Shown here: positions 30,238 to 38,605 of the stretch, one piece after another | How the letters are laid out: every line of letters starts with the position of its first letter | Numbering within the stretch: the first letter of the stretch is position 1 | DNA from: Butyrivibrio sp. MC2021 | Lineage (GTDB): Bacteria; Bacillota; Clostridia; Lachnospirales; Lachnospiraceae | Length of the DNA: 64,000 bases | Direction: 5' to 3' | NCBI RefSeq assembly: GCF_000621605.1 | Contig: NZ_JHXX01000004.1 | Span: forward strand, 1-64,000 | Notes under the pieces: model-generated | The model's database searches: none | What the model was told of the DNA's origin: nothing | The model's input: only the letters and a program-made list of their open reading frames with translations | Position numbers and translations under genes: made by a program

Positions 30238-31684
30238 TCTCCTCACCTCCTACGATGTATTTGAAGGCATCCTCGTCATACCAGCTGTCCTTGTAGGGAA
30301 GCCTTACATGTTTGGATAACTTCACGTTAAATCCGGGATTACTGAGCTGATCAGCTATTTTGTTTCCAAGGAAGATCAGTCCGTCGTAGCCCATGGTAGG
30401 TCTCTTCATATCAAGAACATGGGTTGTTGGGATTCCAAGCTTAGCTGCCCACTCCGGCACTCCGATAAATACATCGGGTTTTAACTTCTTAACAAGATTC
30501 ACCTGCTCGAAGGGCTGCATGTTGGCTATATCCACCACGTAGTCCCCGTGGATTCCGTTCAGGTACTCGATATCCACCTGAGCGTCGTCGTCATAGGTGG
30601 GAGTTTCAAGGCCCACCAGCTTCATGCCGAAATCATCGATAAGAGCTGCTGCCGCGAAGCTTCTTCCTGTTCCTCCGCAGATGAATACTCTTTTTCCCTG
30701 AAGCCTTGCCTTGATCTTGTCCACCAGGGGCTGCACTCTTTCGTGCTCCCTTGCGATGATCTCCTCAGCCTCTTTCTCTTTTCCCATGACCTTGGCAATA
30801 CCCCGGAACCATTTGTCAGTGTTGCGGATTCCTATGGGCATTACTGTGTGGGAATAAGGAATGTCGTATTTCTCTTCCAGAGTCTTCATGAACTCATCTG
30901 CAAAGACCTTACAGATAGAGGTTGATGCTGCCGCAGCGGGAATCTGTTTTATCTTCTCAAGGTTGCTGTAAAAAGGAATGTAGTTGGTCTTTATACCAAG
31001 AAGTCCCAGCATTCGCTCCATCTCCACCTGATCCGCATAGCTTATGGAAACAGGGGCAAAGAGGTTAACCAGGTTCTCATCCTTTGGAAGCTTTGTATCC
31101 TTTAAGATGTATTTCTGAATTGATATAAATGCCGCATCAAAGCCTGAGGCGCAGATCTTTGATTTAAACCCCTCGCAGTGTATTGGGATTATCAGGGCTT
31201 CAACCTCCTTCTGAATATCGCTGCAGATAGCATCGATATCATCACCGATAATTCCTGAGGCGCAGGAAGCAAAAACGAATATCAGCTTGGGATTGTATCT
31301 TTCAATGGCCAGATTTACCGAATCCCTGAGTTTGTTCTCCCCGCCGAAGATTACACTTTTCTGATCCAGGTTGGTTACTATGATGTGGGGATTTTTGATG
31401 TGCTTAACTCCCCTGTGGGCCTGGCCTACGCGGTACATATCCACCGCCAGTGAAGTACATCCCACGCACCCCTGAGGTGAATGGGCTATGAAAACCGCAT
31501 CCTCTAAGGACATCAGCGCTGACATACTGTTTATCTGCTGGCACTGAAGGCCCTGAGCAAAGCTTCTGTCCGCCCTCTTAAGGCAGCCCTTTTTGAAAGC
31601 CTCGGCGGTCTTTATGCTCTCTCCGCCGTAGTCATTTACCCTTCCCGGTTTACTTTCTCTAACTCCCGAATAAGTTTGTGCCAT
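30230..31684 (-). CDS. NifD-like nitrogenase superfamily subunit (pair 2)
   Basis: 484 residues. P-cluster cysteines Cys48, Cys73 ('AHSPQGCVG') and Cys141 ('ASCASGIIGDDI'); NifD-like 'HCEGFKSK' at 169-176. The cofactor cysteine is Cys258, again 11 residues before EEKYD as in NifD. The FeMo-co His442 site aligns with Met431 in 'RPTMGYDGLIFLG', where NifD has 'PYHGFDGFAIF'. This is either a methionine-ligated or open cofactor site, or a NifE-like scaffold (NifE also lacks that His). Preceded by a structured 260-base leader after cysK. Confidence 0.85.
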
Positions 31685-31944
31685 TTAGCTTATCTCCATA
31701 CCGTTAATCTGTTATCGCTTTAAAGTGTTAAAATGTCTTTTTTCAAAAAAACAGAGGTTTACAGTTAAACCGCAAGTGATCCCTAATGAAAGGATGATGC
31801 GATTCATCTGTAAACCTCTGGTGGTCCAGTCAGTCCGTTTTTATGTGTTTAAGTATTTACTTAGGAGGTTTTCGCAGGGATCCGTGGCAAGTCGTATCCC
31901 TGCGGGTTACTTTATTTTACATACGTTTAAGTGCCGAGTACTGA
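31685..31944 (-). promoter_or_regulatory. Structured leader of the second D/K pair
   Basis: Between the cysK stop and the D-like start, minus strand holds a hairpin (CGCAGGGAT 31873-31881 with ATCCCTGCG 31896-31904), then a 13-bp stem (CAGAGGTTTACAG 31752-31764 with CTGTAAACCTCTG 31808-31820) and a T-run, then TTTAAAGCGATAA (31712-31724). No known riboswitch core was recognised. Possible attenuator or uncharacterised RNA switch. Confidence 0.6.
31741..31820 (-). terminator. Leader intrinsic terminator before D-like gene 2
   Basis: 13-bp perfect stem, 43-base loop, then seven T on the minus strand, ending 57 bases before the start codon. Confidence 0.75.
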
Positions 31945-32880
31945 TTAATTGGCAAAGAGCGGAGTGGAAAGGTATCTATCTCCTGAATCAGGAAGAAGAA
32001 CAACAATGTTCTTGCCCTTATTCTCAGGTCTCTCTGCAAGGATTGATGCTGCCTTAAGGGCTGCGCCTGAGGAGATACCAACAAGGATTCCCTCTGAAAC
32101 TGCGAACTTTTTGCCCTCTGCAAAAGCATCTTCATTCTCGATGGCGATTACTTCGTCATAAACCTTGGTGTTAAGAACATCCGGTACGAAGCCTGCGCCG
32201 ATACCCTGGATCTTGTGAGGTCCTGCCTCGCCCTTGGAAAGAACAGGGCTTGTAGCGGGCTCTACAGCTACAACCTTAACGTCAGGATTCTGCTCCTTGA
32301 GGTATTCACCTACACCAGTAACAGTTCCGCCTGTACCAACGCCTGCTACGAAGATGTCTACCTTGCCGCCTGTCTGCTTCCAGATCTCAGGACCTGTGGT
32401 TGCTTTATGTACTGCAGGGTTAGCAGGATTGATGAACTGTCCAAGAATAACTGCTCCCTCGATTTCCTTCTCAAGCTCCTCAGCCTTGGCGATGGCACCC
32501 TTCATACCCTTGGCACCCTCTGTAAGAACTATCTCTGCGCCGTAAGCCTTAAGGAGATTTCTTCTCTCTACGCTCATGGTATCAGGAAGTGTAAGGATTG
32601 CTCTGTATCCCTTGGCTGCTGCAACTGCTGCAAGACCGATTCCTGTGTTACCTGATGTAGGCTCGATGATTGTTGCGCCGGGTTTGATCTTTCCGCTCTT
32701 CTCAGCATCCTCGATCATTGCAAGGGCTACTCTGTCCTTTACAGATCCGGCGGGATTAAGATACTCAAGCTTAGCAAGGATTGTGGCTCCTGTTACGCCG
32801 GCCTTCTTGCTGTAGCCGTTAAGTTTAAGTAAGGGTGTTCCCCCAATGAGTTCTAATGCGCTTTCCTTGATGTCTGCCAT
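31945..32880 (-). CDS. cysK: Cysteine synthase (O-acetylserine sulfhydrylase)
   Basis: 311 residues, canonical CysK: PLP lysine in '[14 protein letters not shown]', '[20 protein letters not shown]', '[20 protein letters not shown]', '[15 protein letters not shown]', '[14 protein letters not shown]'. Makes cysteine from O-acetylserine and sulfide. It has its own promoter at 32963-32991 with a GCGATAA box, shared with the yezD operon. It lies between the C-S lyase operon and the second D/K pair, so sulfide released there can be captured directly. Confidence 0.95.
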   Translation of the reverse strand: MADIKESALELIGGTPLLKLNGYSKKAGVTGATILAKLEYLNPAGSVKDRVALAMIEDAEKSGKIKPGATIIEPTSGNTGIGLAAVAAAKGYRAILTLPDTMSVERRNLLKAYGAEIVLTEGAKGMKGAIAKAEELEKEIEGAVILGQFINPANPAVHKATTGPEIWKQTGGKVDIFVAGVGTGGTVTGVGEYLKEQNPDVKVVAVEPATSPVLSKGEAGPHKIQGIGAGFVPDVLNTKVYDEVIAIENEDAFAEGKKFAVSEGILVGISSGAALKAASILAERPENKGKNIVVLLPDSGDRYLSTPLFAN

Positions 32881-32962
32881 AATTCTTTTCCTCCGTTTTT
32901 CTTTTCTTTTTTCTTTTTTATTTTAGTTTTTATTTGTAAGCTGTATGTCATTTCCTAGTAAT

Positions 32963-33030
32963 ATGATATGAAAGTTGGGAATACCCGTCAACACACAGCT
33001 TTTTATCGCTTCATATAAGATTTCCTTATC
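32963..33030 (-). promoter_or_regulatory. cysK promoter with GCGATAA box
   Basis: On minus: TTGACG (32986-32991), 17 bases, TATCAT (32963-32968). GCGATAA (33003-33009) ends 11 bases before the -35, and GATAAGGAAAT (33020-33030) lies further up. The arrangement matches the yezD promoter. Confidence 0.65.
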
Positions 33031-33042
33031 AGTTATAACCTT

Positions 33043-34242
33043 TTACTTATCACTGTCACATTCCTCTGCTGCCAGCTGGAATACTCTGTGGAACTCGCAG
33101 AGAAGGTCGTTATAGCCCTCGATTCCTACGGAAAGTCGAAGGGTCCTTTCGTTGATGCCGTTCTTTTCCAGGATCTCCCTGGGAACGTCGGCGTGGGTCT
33201 GGGTCACGGGATAGGTTATCAGTGTCTCGGTTCCCCCAAGGCTCTCTGCAAAATAGATGAGCTGCACATTCTTAAGTATTGACCTTGCAAAGGCCTCGCT
33301 CTCTACCTCGAAGGTGAGCATTGCTCCAAAGCCTCTTGCCTGCTTCTTCATAATCTCGTAGCCGGGATGGTCCTCAAGGCCGGGATAGATGACCTTGGTA
33401 ACATGCTTGTTGAACTTAAGGAATCTGGCCAGCTTCAGGGCATTTTCCTGGGCTCTTTCAAGTCTTACCGCCAGTGTCCTGATGCCTCGAAGTATGAGCC
33501 AGCTGTCAAAGGGGCTCAGGATGGCGCCGGTGGTCTTATAGATGAACCTTAACTTTTCATCGATCTCCTTATCCTTGACCACGATGAAACCGCCGATGGT
33601 GTCGTGATGGCCTCCCAGGAACTTGGTTCCCGAGTGGATTACCACATCCGCTCCGAGATCCAGGGGGTTTTGGAAATAAGGTGATAAAAAGGTGTTGTCC
33701 ACCACCAGAAGGATTCCTTTTTCCTTAGCTATTTTGGAAAGCTTCTCAATATCCGTGACGTTCATCATGGGATTGGTGGGGGTCTCCAGGTAGATCATTT
33801 TGGTATTTTCCCGGATAAGGGGTCTCACATCCTCGCAGCTTAAATTAGCGGTGGTGTATGTAAGGCCGTTCTTTTTGCTTATCTGGTCAAAGAGTCTTAC
33901 GCTTCCTCCGTAAAGATCGGAGTCCGCGATGAAGTGGTCCCCGGGCTTAAAGAGCTCCATCAAAGTGGCGATGGCTGCCATGCCGCTGGAAAAAGCCAGG
34001 GCATCGAGGCCGTTCTCAAGGTAGCCCACGATGGATTCAAGCTGTTTTCTTGTGGGGTTCTGAACCCTGGAATAGTCATAGCCGGTGCTCTCTCCAAGCC
34101 CCGGATGGGCAAAGGTAGCGGTCTGATATATGGGAAAGCTGATGGCGCCGTACTGATCCATCAGGCTTCTGTCCAGCTGCTGGCACTTGGTGTCGATGCT
34201 GCAATTTATCTCTGTACATCTGTTACAACCACTACAATCCAT
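33043..34242 (-). CDS. Cystathionine gamma-synthase/lyase with Cys-rich N-terminus
   Basis: 399 residues; ATG at 34242 behind GAGGAG. The Cys/Met-metabolism PLP fold is complete: 'SSGMAAIATLMELF', 'YLETPTNPMMNV', 'VVDNTFLSPYFQNPL', PLP lysine in 'VIHSGTKFLGGH', 'AESLGGTETLITYPVTQTH'. Before it is an unusual head, MDCSGCNRCTEINCSIDTKC, with cysteines at 3, 6, 9, 14 and 20. Synthase, gamma-lyase and methionine gamma-lyase cannot be separated by eye. Last gene of the yezD-nifB-nifX-malY operon, 20 bases after the C-S lyase. Confidence 0.9.
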   Translation of the reverse strand: MDCSGCNRCTEINCSIDTKCQQLDRSLMDQYGAISFPIYQTATFAHPGLGESTGYDYSRVQNPTRKQLESIVGYLENGLDALAFSSGMAAIATLMELFKPGDHFIADSDLYGGSVRLFDQISKKNGLTYTTANLSCEDVRPLIRENTKMIYLETPTNPMMNVTDIEKLSKIAKEKGILLVVDNTFLSPYFQNPLDLGADVVIHSGTKFLGGHHDTIGGFIVVKDKEIDEKLRFIYKTTGAILSPFDSWLILRGIRTLAVRLERAQENALKLARFLKFNKHVTKVIYPGLEDHPGYEIMKKQARGFGAMLTFEVESEAFARSILKNVQLIYFAESLGGTETLITYPVTQTHADVPREILEKNGINERTLRLSVGIEGYNDLLCEFHRVFQLAAEECDSDK

Positions 34243-34262
34243 TTTTCAATCTCCTCGTAACT

Positions 34263-35447
34263 TTAGTTTTGCTTAACTGCCGCCAGAATGCGGTTCATGG
34301 CAAGCTCAAGAATGGCTCTGGGACAGGCTACGTTTATTCTCTCGAAAAGAGCTGTCTCTCTGCCAAAAATGATTCCCGGATCCAGCCACAGCTTGGCATC
34401 ATCCACGATGACCTTTTTCAGCTGCTTGTAATCCTCTGTGACCGCCGAAAAATCAAGCCATATAAGGTAAGTGCCCTCGGGCTCTATCAGGGTGACTTCA
34501 GGAAGGTTCTCCTTTAAGAAGTTTCTGATATAGTCGATGTTGCCTGAAAGGTACTCTTTTAACTCATCAAACCACTGCTCTCCCTTGTTGTAACAGGAAA
34601 TCAGGGCTGTCATTCCAAGAAGGGATCCCTGGCTGTAGCCTGCGGCGTCGTTCTGAAATCTGAACTTCCTTCGCAGTTCCTCATTTGGAATTATCACGTT
34701 GGCCACCTGAAGGCCTGCGATATTGAAGGTCTTACTGGGTGAGACGCCCATAACTGCGCGTTTTACCACTTCTTCTCCCAGGGATAAAAGCGGTGTGTGC
34801 TCATAGCCCTCATATATGAAGTCGCTGTGGATCTCATCTGCGAAGATGATCACGTCGTGCTTTATACAAATATCTGTAAGTCTTGTGAGTTCCTCCTTTG
34901 TCCAGACCCTGCCCACAGGGTTGTGGGGGCTGCAAAGAAGAAAGAGCTTCACATTGTTGTCGATGATCTTCTTTTCGAAGTCCTGGAAATCTATCTCGTA
35001 TTTATTTTTATCCTTGTTGTAAACAAGCTGGTTATTAACTGCTTTTCTCTTGTTGAGCTCGATTGTTTCTCTGAAGGGGTAGTAAACCGGCTCCTGGATG
35101 ATGACGGTGTCACCTTCTTTTGTATAAGCCCTCACCGCCACGGCGATGGCGTAGACGATACCGGGGGTTACTGTCACAGACTCCTTTGCAATATCAAGGT
35201 TCTGTCTTCTCTTGTACCACCCTTTAAGGGCATCAAAATAGTCATCCTTGGGATCGGTATATCCGAAGATCCCGTGATCAACTCTCTTATGAATATCCTC
35301 AAGAATCTCCTCAGGAAGAGCAAAGTCCATGTCCGCCACCCACAGGGGTAACAGATCCTCCCGTCCACGCCTCTCCTTCTGGAAGTCATATTTAAGACTT
35401 GATGTTCCGTGTCTGTCTATAATTTTGTCAAAATTGTATTTTCCCAT
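34263..35447 (-). CDS. MalY/PatB-type cystathionine beta-lyase (C-S lyase)
   Basis: 394 residues, PLP fold type I aminotransferase superfamily. 'LLPLWVADMDFALPEEI' and 'GIFGYTDPKDDYFDALKGWY' are MalY/PatB hallmarks. PLP lysine lies in 'GVSPSKTFNIAGLQ', with 'FADEIHSDFIYEG' and C-terminal substrate Arg region 'INVACPRAIL'. Cleaves C-S bonds of cystathionine, cystine or S-alkylcysteines to pyruvate, ammonia and a thiol. Its place between the NifX-like and gamma-lyase genes supports a dedicated organosulfur breakdown role. Starts 18 bases after the NifX-like stop. Confidence 0.92.
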   Translation of the reverse strand: MGKYNFDKIIDRHGTSSLKYDFQKERRGREDLLPLWVADMDFALPEEILEDIHKRVDHGIFGYTDPKDDYFDALKGWYKRRQNLDIAKESVTVTPGIVYAIAVAVRAYTKEGDTVIIQEPVYYPFRETIELNKRKAVNNQLVYNKDKNKYEIDFQDFEKKIIDNNVKLFLLCSPHNPVGRVWTKEELTRLTDICIKHDVIIFADEIHSDFIYEGYEHTPLLSLGEEVVKRAVMGVSPSKTFNIAGLQVANVIIPNEELRRKFRFQNDAAGYSQGSLLGMTALISCYNKGEQWFDELKEYLSGNIDYIRNFLKENLPEVTLIEPEGTYLIWLDFSAVTEDYKQLKKVIVDDAKLWLDPGIIFGRETALFERINVACPRAILELAMNRILAAVKQN

Positions 35448-35465
35448 GTCTCTTGTCCTACTAAT

Positions 35466-35828
35466 TTACAGTGCCATCTCTTCCAGTAGTTTCAGGTAGC
35501 TGTCAAGGCGCCTTAAGGCGTCCCTCACTTCTCCGGGCATCTCGAAGGCTGCAATTCCTTTTTCCCGAAGCTCGTAGGCTGCTCCGTCTCCAATCCTGGC
35601 TGCCAGAACAAAGTTACAGTCGAGAATTCCGGCGACGCCCCGCTTAAGCTGGGCGCTGTCGTGCCTGCCACCCTGGCAAACAGGTTCCACAAATCTCTGC
35701 TCGATCTCTTCATAATTTCCCTCCTTGTCTACATCAACAATAAGGAACGATTCAGCTCTTCCGAAATGCTGGTCCACATGCATATTATCCGTGGAAGCAA
35801 GAGCAACTCTGTAGGATGGATTCTCCAT
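35466..35828 (-). CDS. NifX/NifB C-terminal-domain-like cofactor-binding protein
   Basis: 120 residues, a single dinitrogenase iron-molybdenum cofactor domain: 'YRVALASTDNMHVDQHFGRA', 'EPVCQGGRHD' and 'LDCNFVLAARIGDGAAYELR'. It closely resembles the NifX-like C-terminal half of fused NifB proteins. Directly follows the stand-alone NifB gene, so NifB and its carrier domain are encoded as two proteins. Probably carries NifB-cofactor to a D/K complex. Confidence 0.88.
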   Translation of the reverse strand: MENPSYRVALASTDNMHVDQHFGRAESFLIVDVDKEGNYEEIEQRFVEPVCQGGRHDSAQLKRGVAGILDCNFVLAARIGDGAAYELREKGIAAFEMPGEVRDALRRLDSYLKLLEEMAL

Positions 35829-35867
35829 GGTTATCCTTTCATTCCCGGCGGCCTTATTGATTCTAAA

Positions 35868-36740
35868 TCAGCCGTGGGAAAAAGTATTTTTTACATTGAG
35901 GCGGTTCTGATAAACCAGCTGGCTGTACTCGGAAATTCCGGGAACTCCAACCGCATCGGCTCTGCAGTGTGCGCAGTGTCTGAAGACCTTGATGTGCTTC
36001 TCCGCATCCTCTCTTGCCTTCTCCAGCTGCTCGCAGGTAGGTCTCTCAATGTGTGAGAGCTTGTGCTGAGGGATAAGGGGAATGATGTTGTAGATAAGGG
36101 CCCCTGCCTCTTTTACAGTCTTGGCAACAGTCTCAATATGATGGTCGTTGATTCCGGGCACAAGAACGGTGTTGATCTTCAGGGTAACGCCTGCATCGGC
36201 TACCTTCTTTATACCCTTGAGCTGATTCTCAATGAGGATCTTGGCTCCCTCTACGCCCTCGATCTTCTCACCGTGATAAATGATGTAGTCGTTGAGCTGT
36301 GCCTCTATCTCGGGATCCACCGCATTGACGGTTACTGTCAGGGTATCCACGCCAAGCTCTATAAGCTCGTCTGCTCTCTCATAAAGAAGAAGACCGTTGG
36401 TGCTCATGCACTTCAAAAGCTCGGGATGGGTCTTGTCAATCTCTCTGAAGGTCTCGAAGGCATTGTCTGTTGCCAGGGTATCTCCGGGGCCTGCGATGCC
36501 AGCCACCTTGATGCTGGGAACAAGCTCCACAGCCCTGTCTATAAAGGTGCCGGCCTCCTTGGGTGTTATCACCTTGGAGGTAACACCGGGGCGCTGCTCC
36601 ACATCATTGACGGATCTGTCGCAGAATTTGCAGGAGATGTTACATCCCGGGCTCACCGGAAGATGGATCCTTCCTGCGTTAAATTTGCACCCGCCAAAGC
36701 ATGGGTGGTTTCTCTCAAGTTCTTCGATTGATCTAGCCAT
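35868..36740 (-). CDS. nifB: Nitrogenase cofactor maturase NifB (SAM domain only)
   Basis: Start at 36740 (MARSIEELERNHPC) behind GGAGGAG; the TTG at 36779 would overlap yezD. 290 residues. Radical-SAM motif 'CNISCKFC' (CX3CX2C) and the accessory cluster ligands 'HPCFGGC' and 'HCAHCRADAVG' are all present, with 'FCDRSVNDVEQRPGVTS' and 'AGIAGPGDTLAT' as in bona fide NifB. NifB fuses two [4Fe-4S] units with a SAM-derived carbide to give NifB-co, the Fe8S9C core. Its presence strongly implies a carbide cofactor in one or both D/K complexes. It sits in an operon with sulfur-metabolism genes, not nitrogen genes. Confidence 0.94.
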   Translation of the reverse strand: MARSIEELERNHPCFGGCKFNAGRIHLPVSPGCNISCKFCDRSVNDVEQRPGVTSKVITPKEAGTFIDRAVELVPSIKVAGIAGPGDTLATDNAFETFREIDKTHPELLKCMSTNGLLLYERADELIELGVDTLTVTVNAVDPEIEAQLNDYIIYHGEKIEGVEGAKILIENQLKGIKKVADAGVTLKINTVLVPGINDHHIETVAKTVKEAGALIYNIIPLIPQHKLSHIERPTCEQLEKAREDAEKHIKVFRHCAHCRADAVGVPGISEYSQLVYQNRLNVKNTFSHG

Positions 36741-36768
36741 AATATTCTCTCCTCCAACAGCCTCTGTT

Positions 36769-36933
36769 TTATCTGTCAAAACGAAGCTTCGTACTTGCCT
36801 CTACCTGTGTGATCCTGCCGTCATGAACGGTGATGGTCACTGTTCCGTACTGTATGTTATCTGTCTTCTCTCTGATCTGCTGCCAGATTTTCTCTTCAGA
36901 ATCAGAGGTGTTTGCTGAATTTGCCTTTGCCAT
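36769..36933 (-). CDS. yezD: YezD-family (DUF2292) small protein
   Basis: 54 residues, ATG at 36933 behind TAGGAGAT. The core 'EEKIWQQIREKTDNIQYG' and 'TVTITVHDGRITQVEASTK' is the DUF2292 signature. Members are usually encoded with sulfate or sulfur-assimilation genes and have no known biochemistry. First gene of the yezD-nifB-nifX-malY-gamma-lyase operon. Its stop lies inside the ribosome-site region of nifB, indicating coupling. Confidence 0.87.
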   Translation of the reverse strand: MAKANSANTSDSEEKIWQQIREKTDNIQYGTVTITVHDGRITQVEASTKLRFDR

Positions 36934-36959
36934 TGCCAAATCTCCTAGCCATTCTTTTC

Positions 36960-37029
36960 ACTGTATTACTTTATCGCTTTAAACCTATTAACTTGATGGG
37001 TTTTATAGGTAATAAAGTGATAATACAGT
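36960..37029 (-). promoter_or_regulatory. 70-base inverted repeat in the yezD leader
   Basis: Outer arms ACTGTATTA/TAATACAGT and inner arms ACCTAT/ATAGGT enclose AT-rich sequence with a GCGATAA element (36971-36977). The outer right arm overlaps the -10. May be an operator or a leader RNA hairpin. Confidence 0.6.
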
Positions 37030-37066
37030 CTCAGAGCCAATCTGTCAACACAAATCTCCTTATCGC
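37020..37066 (-). promoter_or_regulatory. yezD-nifB operon promoter
   Basis: On minus: TTGACA (37043-37048), 17 bases, TATTAT (37020-37025). GCGATAA (37060-37066) ends 11 bases before the -35 as GCGATAAGGAGAT. Same geometry as the cysK promoter. Confidence 0.72.
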
Positions 37067-37106
37067 AACACATAATTTTTAGTTATAGCCCTGTAAAATA
37101 AAATAA

Positions 37107-37134
37107 GACTGTCCCACCAACTGGCGGAACAGCC
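37107..37134 (-). terminator. Terminator of the diguanylate cyclase gene
   Basis: GGCTGTTCCGCCA pairs with TGGTGGGACAGTC (with wobble pairs), then TTATTTTATTTT on minus. Core resembles the GGGACAG/CTGTCCC hairpins elsewhere in the window. Confidence 0.75.
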
Positions 37135-37154
37135 CTTTTTTATATCAATTTAAA

Positions 37155-38465
37155 TTATAGTTCAGTCACGCGGTTACGGCCGGATTCCTTGGAAGAATAC
37201 ATGGCGTCGTCCATGCGGTTGAACACTGCCTCGAAGGAGTCATCGGAATTCAGATGGCTGATTCCGATGGAGCATGTGAGATGGCCCGCATCCTCAAAGG
37301 TGTAATCTTCAACCTTTTTCCTGAGATTCTCAGAAAAAGCATAAACGTAATCTCTTGATATACCTGTGAGATCAATGACGAATTCCTCACCGCCCCAGCG
37401 TCCTACTGTGGCATTCTTGCCCTCAACGCTGTCCTGAAGTATTCCTGCAAAGGCCTTGAGAGTCTTGTCACCCACAACGTGTCCGTAGGTGTCGTTGACT
37501 ACCTTGAAATGATCCAGATCCAGCATGATCAGTGAAACCTGATTGCCGCCTTTTTTGTAAACATCGATGGAATTGCGGATCTCTGTTTCCATGCTGCGTC
37601 TGTTTAAAAGTCCTGTTAGAGAATCCTTCTGGGCCAGCTCCTCGTACTTTTTAAGAGCTGACATAAGATCCTTGTAGCTGTTGTTGATATCCTGAACCAT
37701 GAAGACGAATCTGAAGTCATCTTCACTTTTGGTCTGTGCTCTGCTGAAAATAAGCTTAACCCAGATATACACGCCCTCAAGATTCTTCATCCTGCAGTCC
37801 ATGGAAGTGGTCTGCCCACGCTTGAGGTATTGTTTCAAAAACTCCGGGTCCGTGAGGCCAAGGAAATGTGCCTGCTCCTCCTTGCTTATCATATGTACAG
37901 TCATGCTTCTCCACTGTGAATATGTGATGTCTGAGTTTACGATCTCATCAGATACCTCAGTAACACAGATGCTACTGGTGGTGTCCTTGATCAGATCCAC
38001 AAACATGGAGAAAAGGTAAGTGTTCTGCATGGTGTTCAGCTTTCTGTCGGTCATATTCTCCTCCAGATATTCACTGTCACCCAGCTCATCCATGGCGTAA
38101 ATATATTTATCCGTGTCTTTTATAGGATAAACATTCATCTGGATGTAATGCGGAACATCACTTCCCTTAGAAAAGAGCCTGAGTCTTCGGCTGTACTTCC
38201 CCTTGTACTTGCCGTAGTAAGAAACAAATGCCTTGTAATCATCGGTTATCTCTTCATTAGAATCCCCCAGATGGAACCAAAGCTTCTCGATAAGTTCATG
38301 ATAATTGCCGGTCTCATCGATGAAATCTTCGAAAAAATTCCTGCGAACAACGGCTCTGTACCTGTTGAGCGTAGTATCCACCAAAATAATGGCATCCACG
38401 TTAGCATCCAGGATTTCAATCAGATCTTCTCTTGAATAATCCTCCAACGCTTTGTTTGTTATCAT
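37155..38465 (-). CDS. Soluble PAS-GGDEF diguanylate cyclase
   Basis: 436 residues with no TM segment. Two PAS-like regions (about 15-130 and 150-265; 'GVYIWVKLIFSRA', 'DFRFVFMVQDI') precede a GGDEF domain beginning 'QKDSLTGLLNRRSMETEI', with active-site loop 'GRWGGEEFVIDLTG'. GGEEF and the metal-binding Asp in 'MLDLDHFKVVNDTYGH' are intact, so it should make cyclic di-GMP. No RxxD inhibitory site is obvious just before the loop. Has its own terminator and is separate from the sulfur operon. Confidence 0.93.
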   Translation of the reverse strand: MITNKALEDYSREDLIEILDANVDAIILVDTTLNRYRAVVRRNFFEDFIDETGNYHELIEKLWFHLGDSNEEITDDYKAFVSYYGKYKGKYSRRLRLFSKGSDVPHYIQMNVYPIKDTDKYIYAMDELGDSEYLEENMTDRKLNTMQNTYLFSMFVDLIKDTTSSICVTEVSDEIVNSDITYSQWRSMTVHMISKEEQAHFLGLTDPEFLKQYLKRGQTTSMDCRMKNLEGVYIWVKLIFSRAQTKSEDDFRFVFMVQDINNSYKDLMSALKKYEELAQKDSLTGLLNRRSMETEIRNSIDVYKKGGNQVSLIMLDLDHFKVVNDTYGHVVGDKTLKAFAGILQDSVEGKNATVGRWGGEEFVIDLTGISRDYVYAFSENLRKKVEDYTFEDAGHLTCSIGISHLNSDDSFEAVFNRMDDAMYSSKESGRNRVTEL

Positions 38466-38555
38466 ACCCTACTCCTTTAAAAATCTCCCCTTTTGATTCC
38501 ACTATCGGAATCTCAAAACATTATAGCACAAAATATCTGTAAAGTGCGCAAAAAT

Positions 38556-38596
38556 AGGGCCAGGTGGGACAGCAAAAGCCGTCACTGCCTGGCCCT
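38556..38596 (-). repeat. REP-like hairpin / terminator of amino-acid binding-protein gene
   Basis: AGGGCCAGG pairs with CCTGGCCCT around an inner GACGGC-tttt-GCTGTC hairpin; minus strand continues ATTTTTG. Member of a dispersed hairpin family with 46213-46246 and 51367-51414. Confidence 0.7.
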
Positions 38597-38605
38597 TCAA
38601 TAAAC

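Noticed and set aside
31685..31944. T-box leader before the D-like gene
   Set aside because: AGGGATCACTTGCGG only loosely resembles AGGGTGGTACCGCG, and no specifier-loop AGTA or GGTG stem I features were found.
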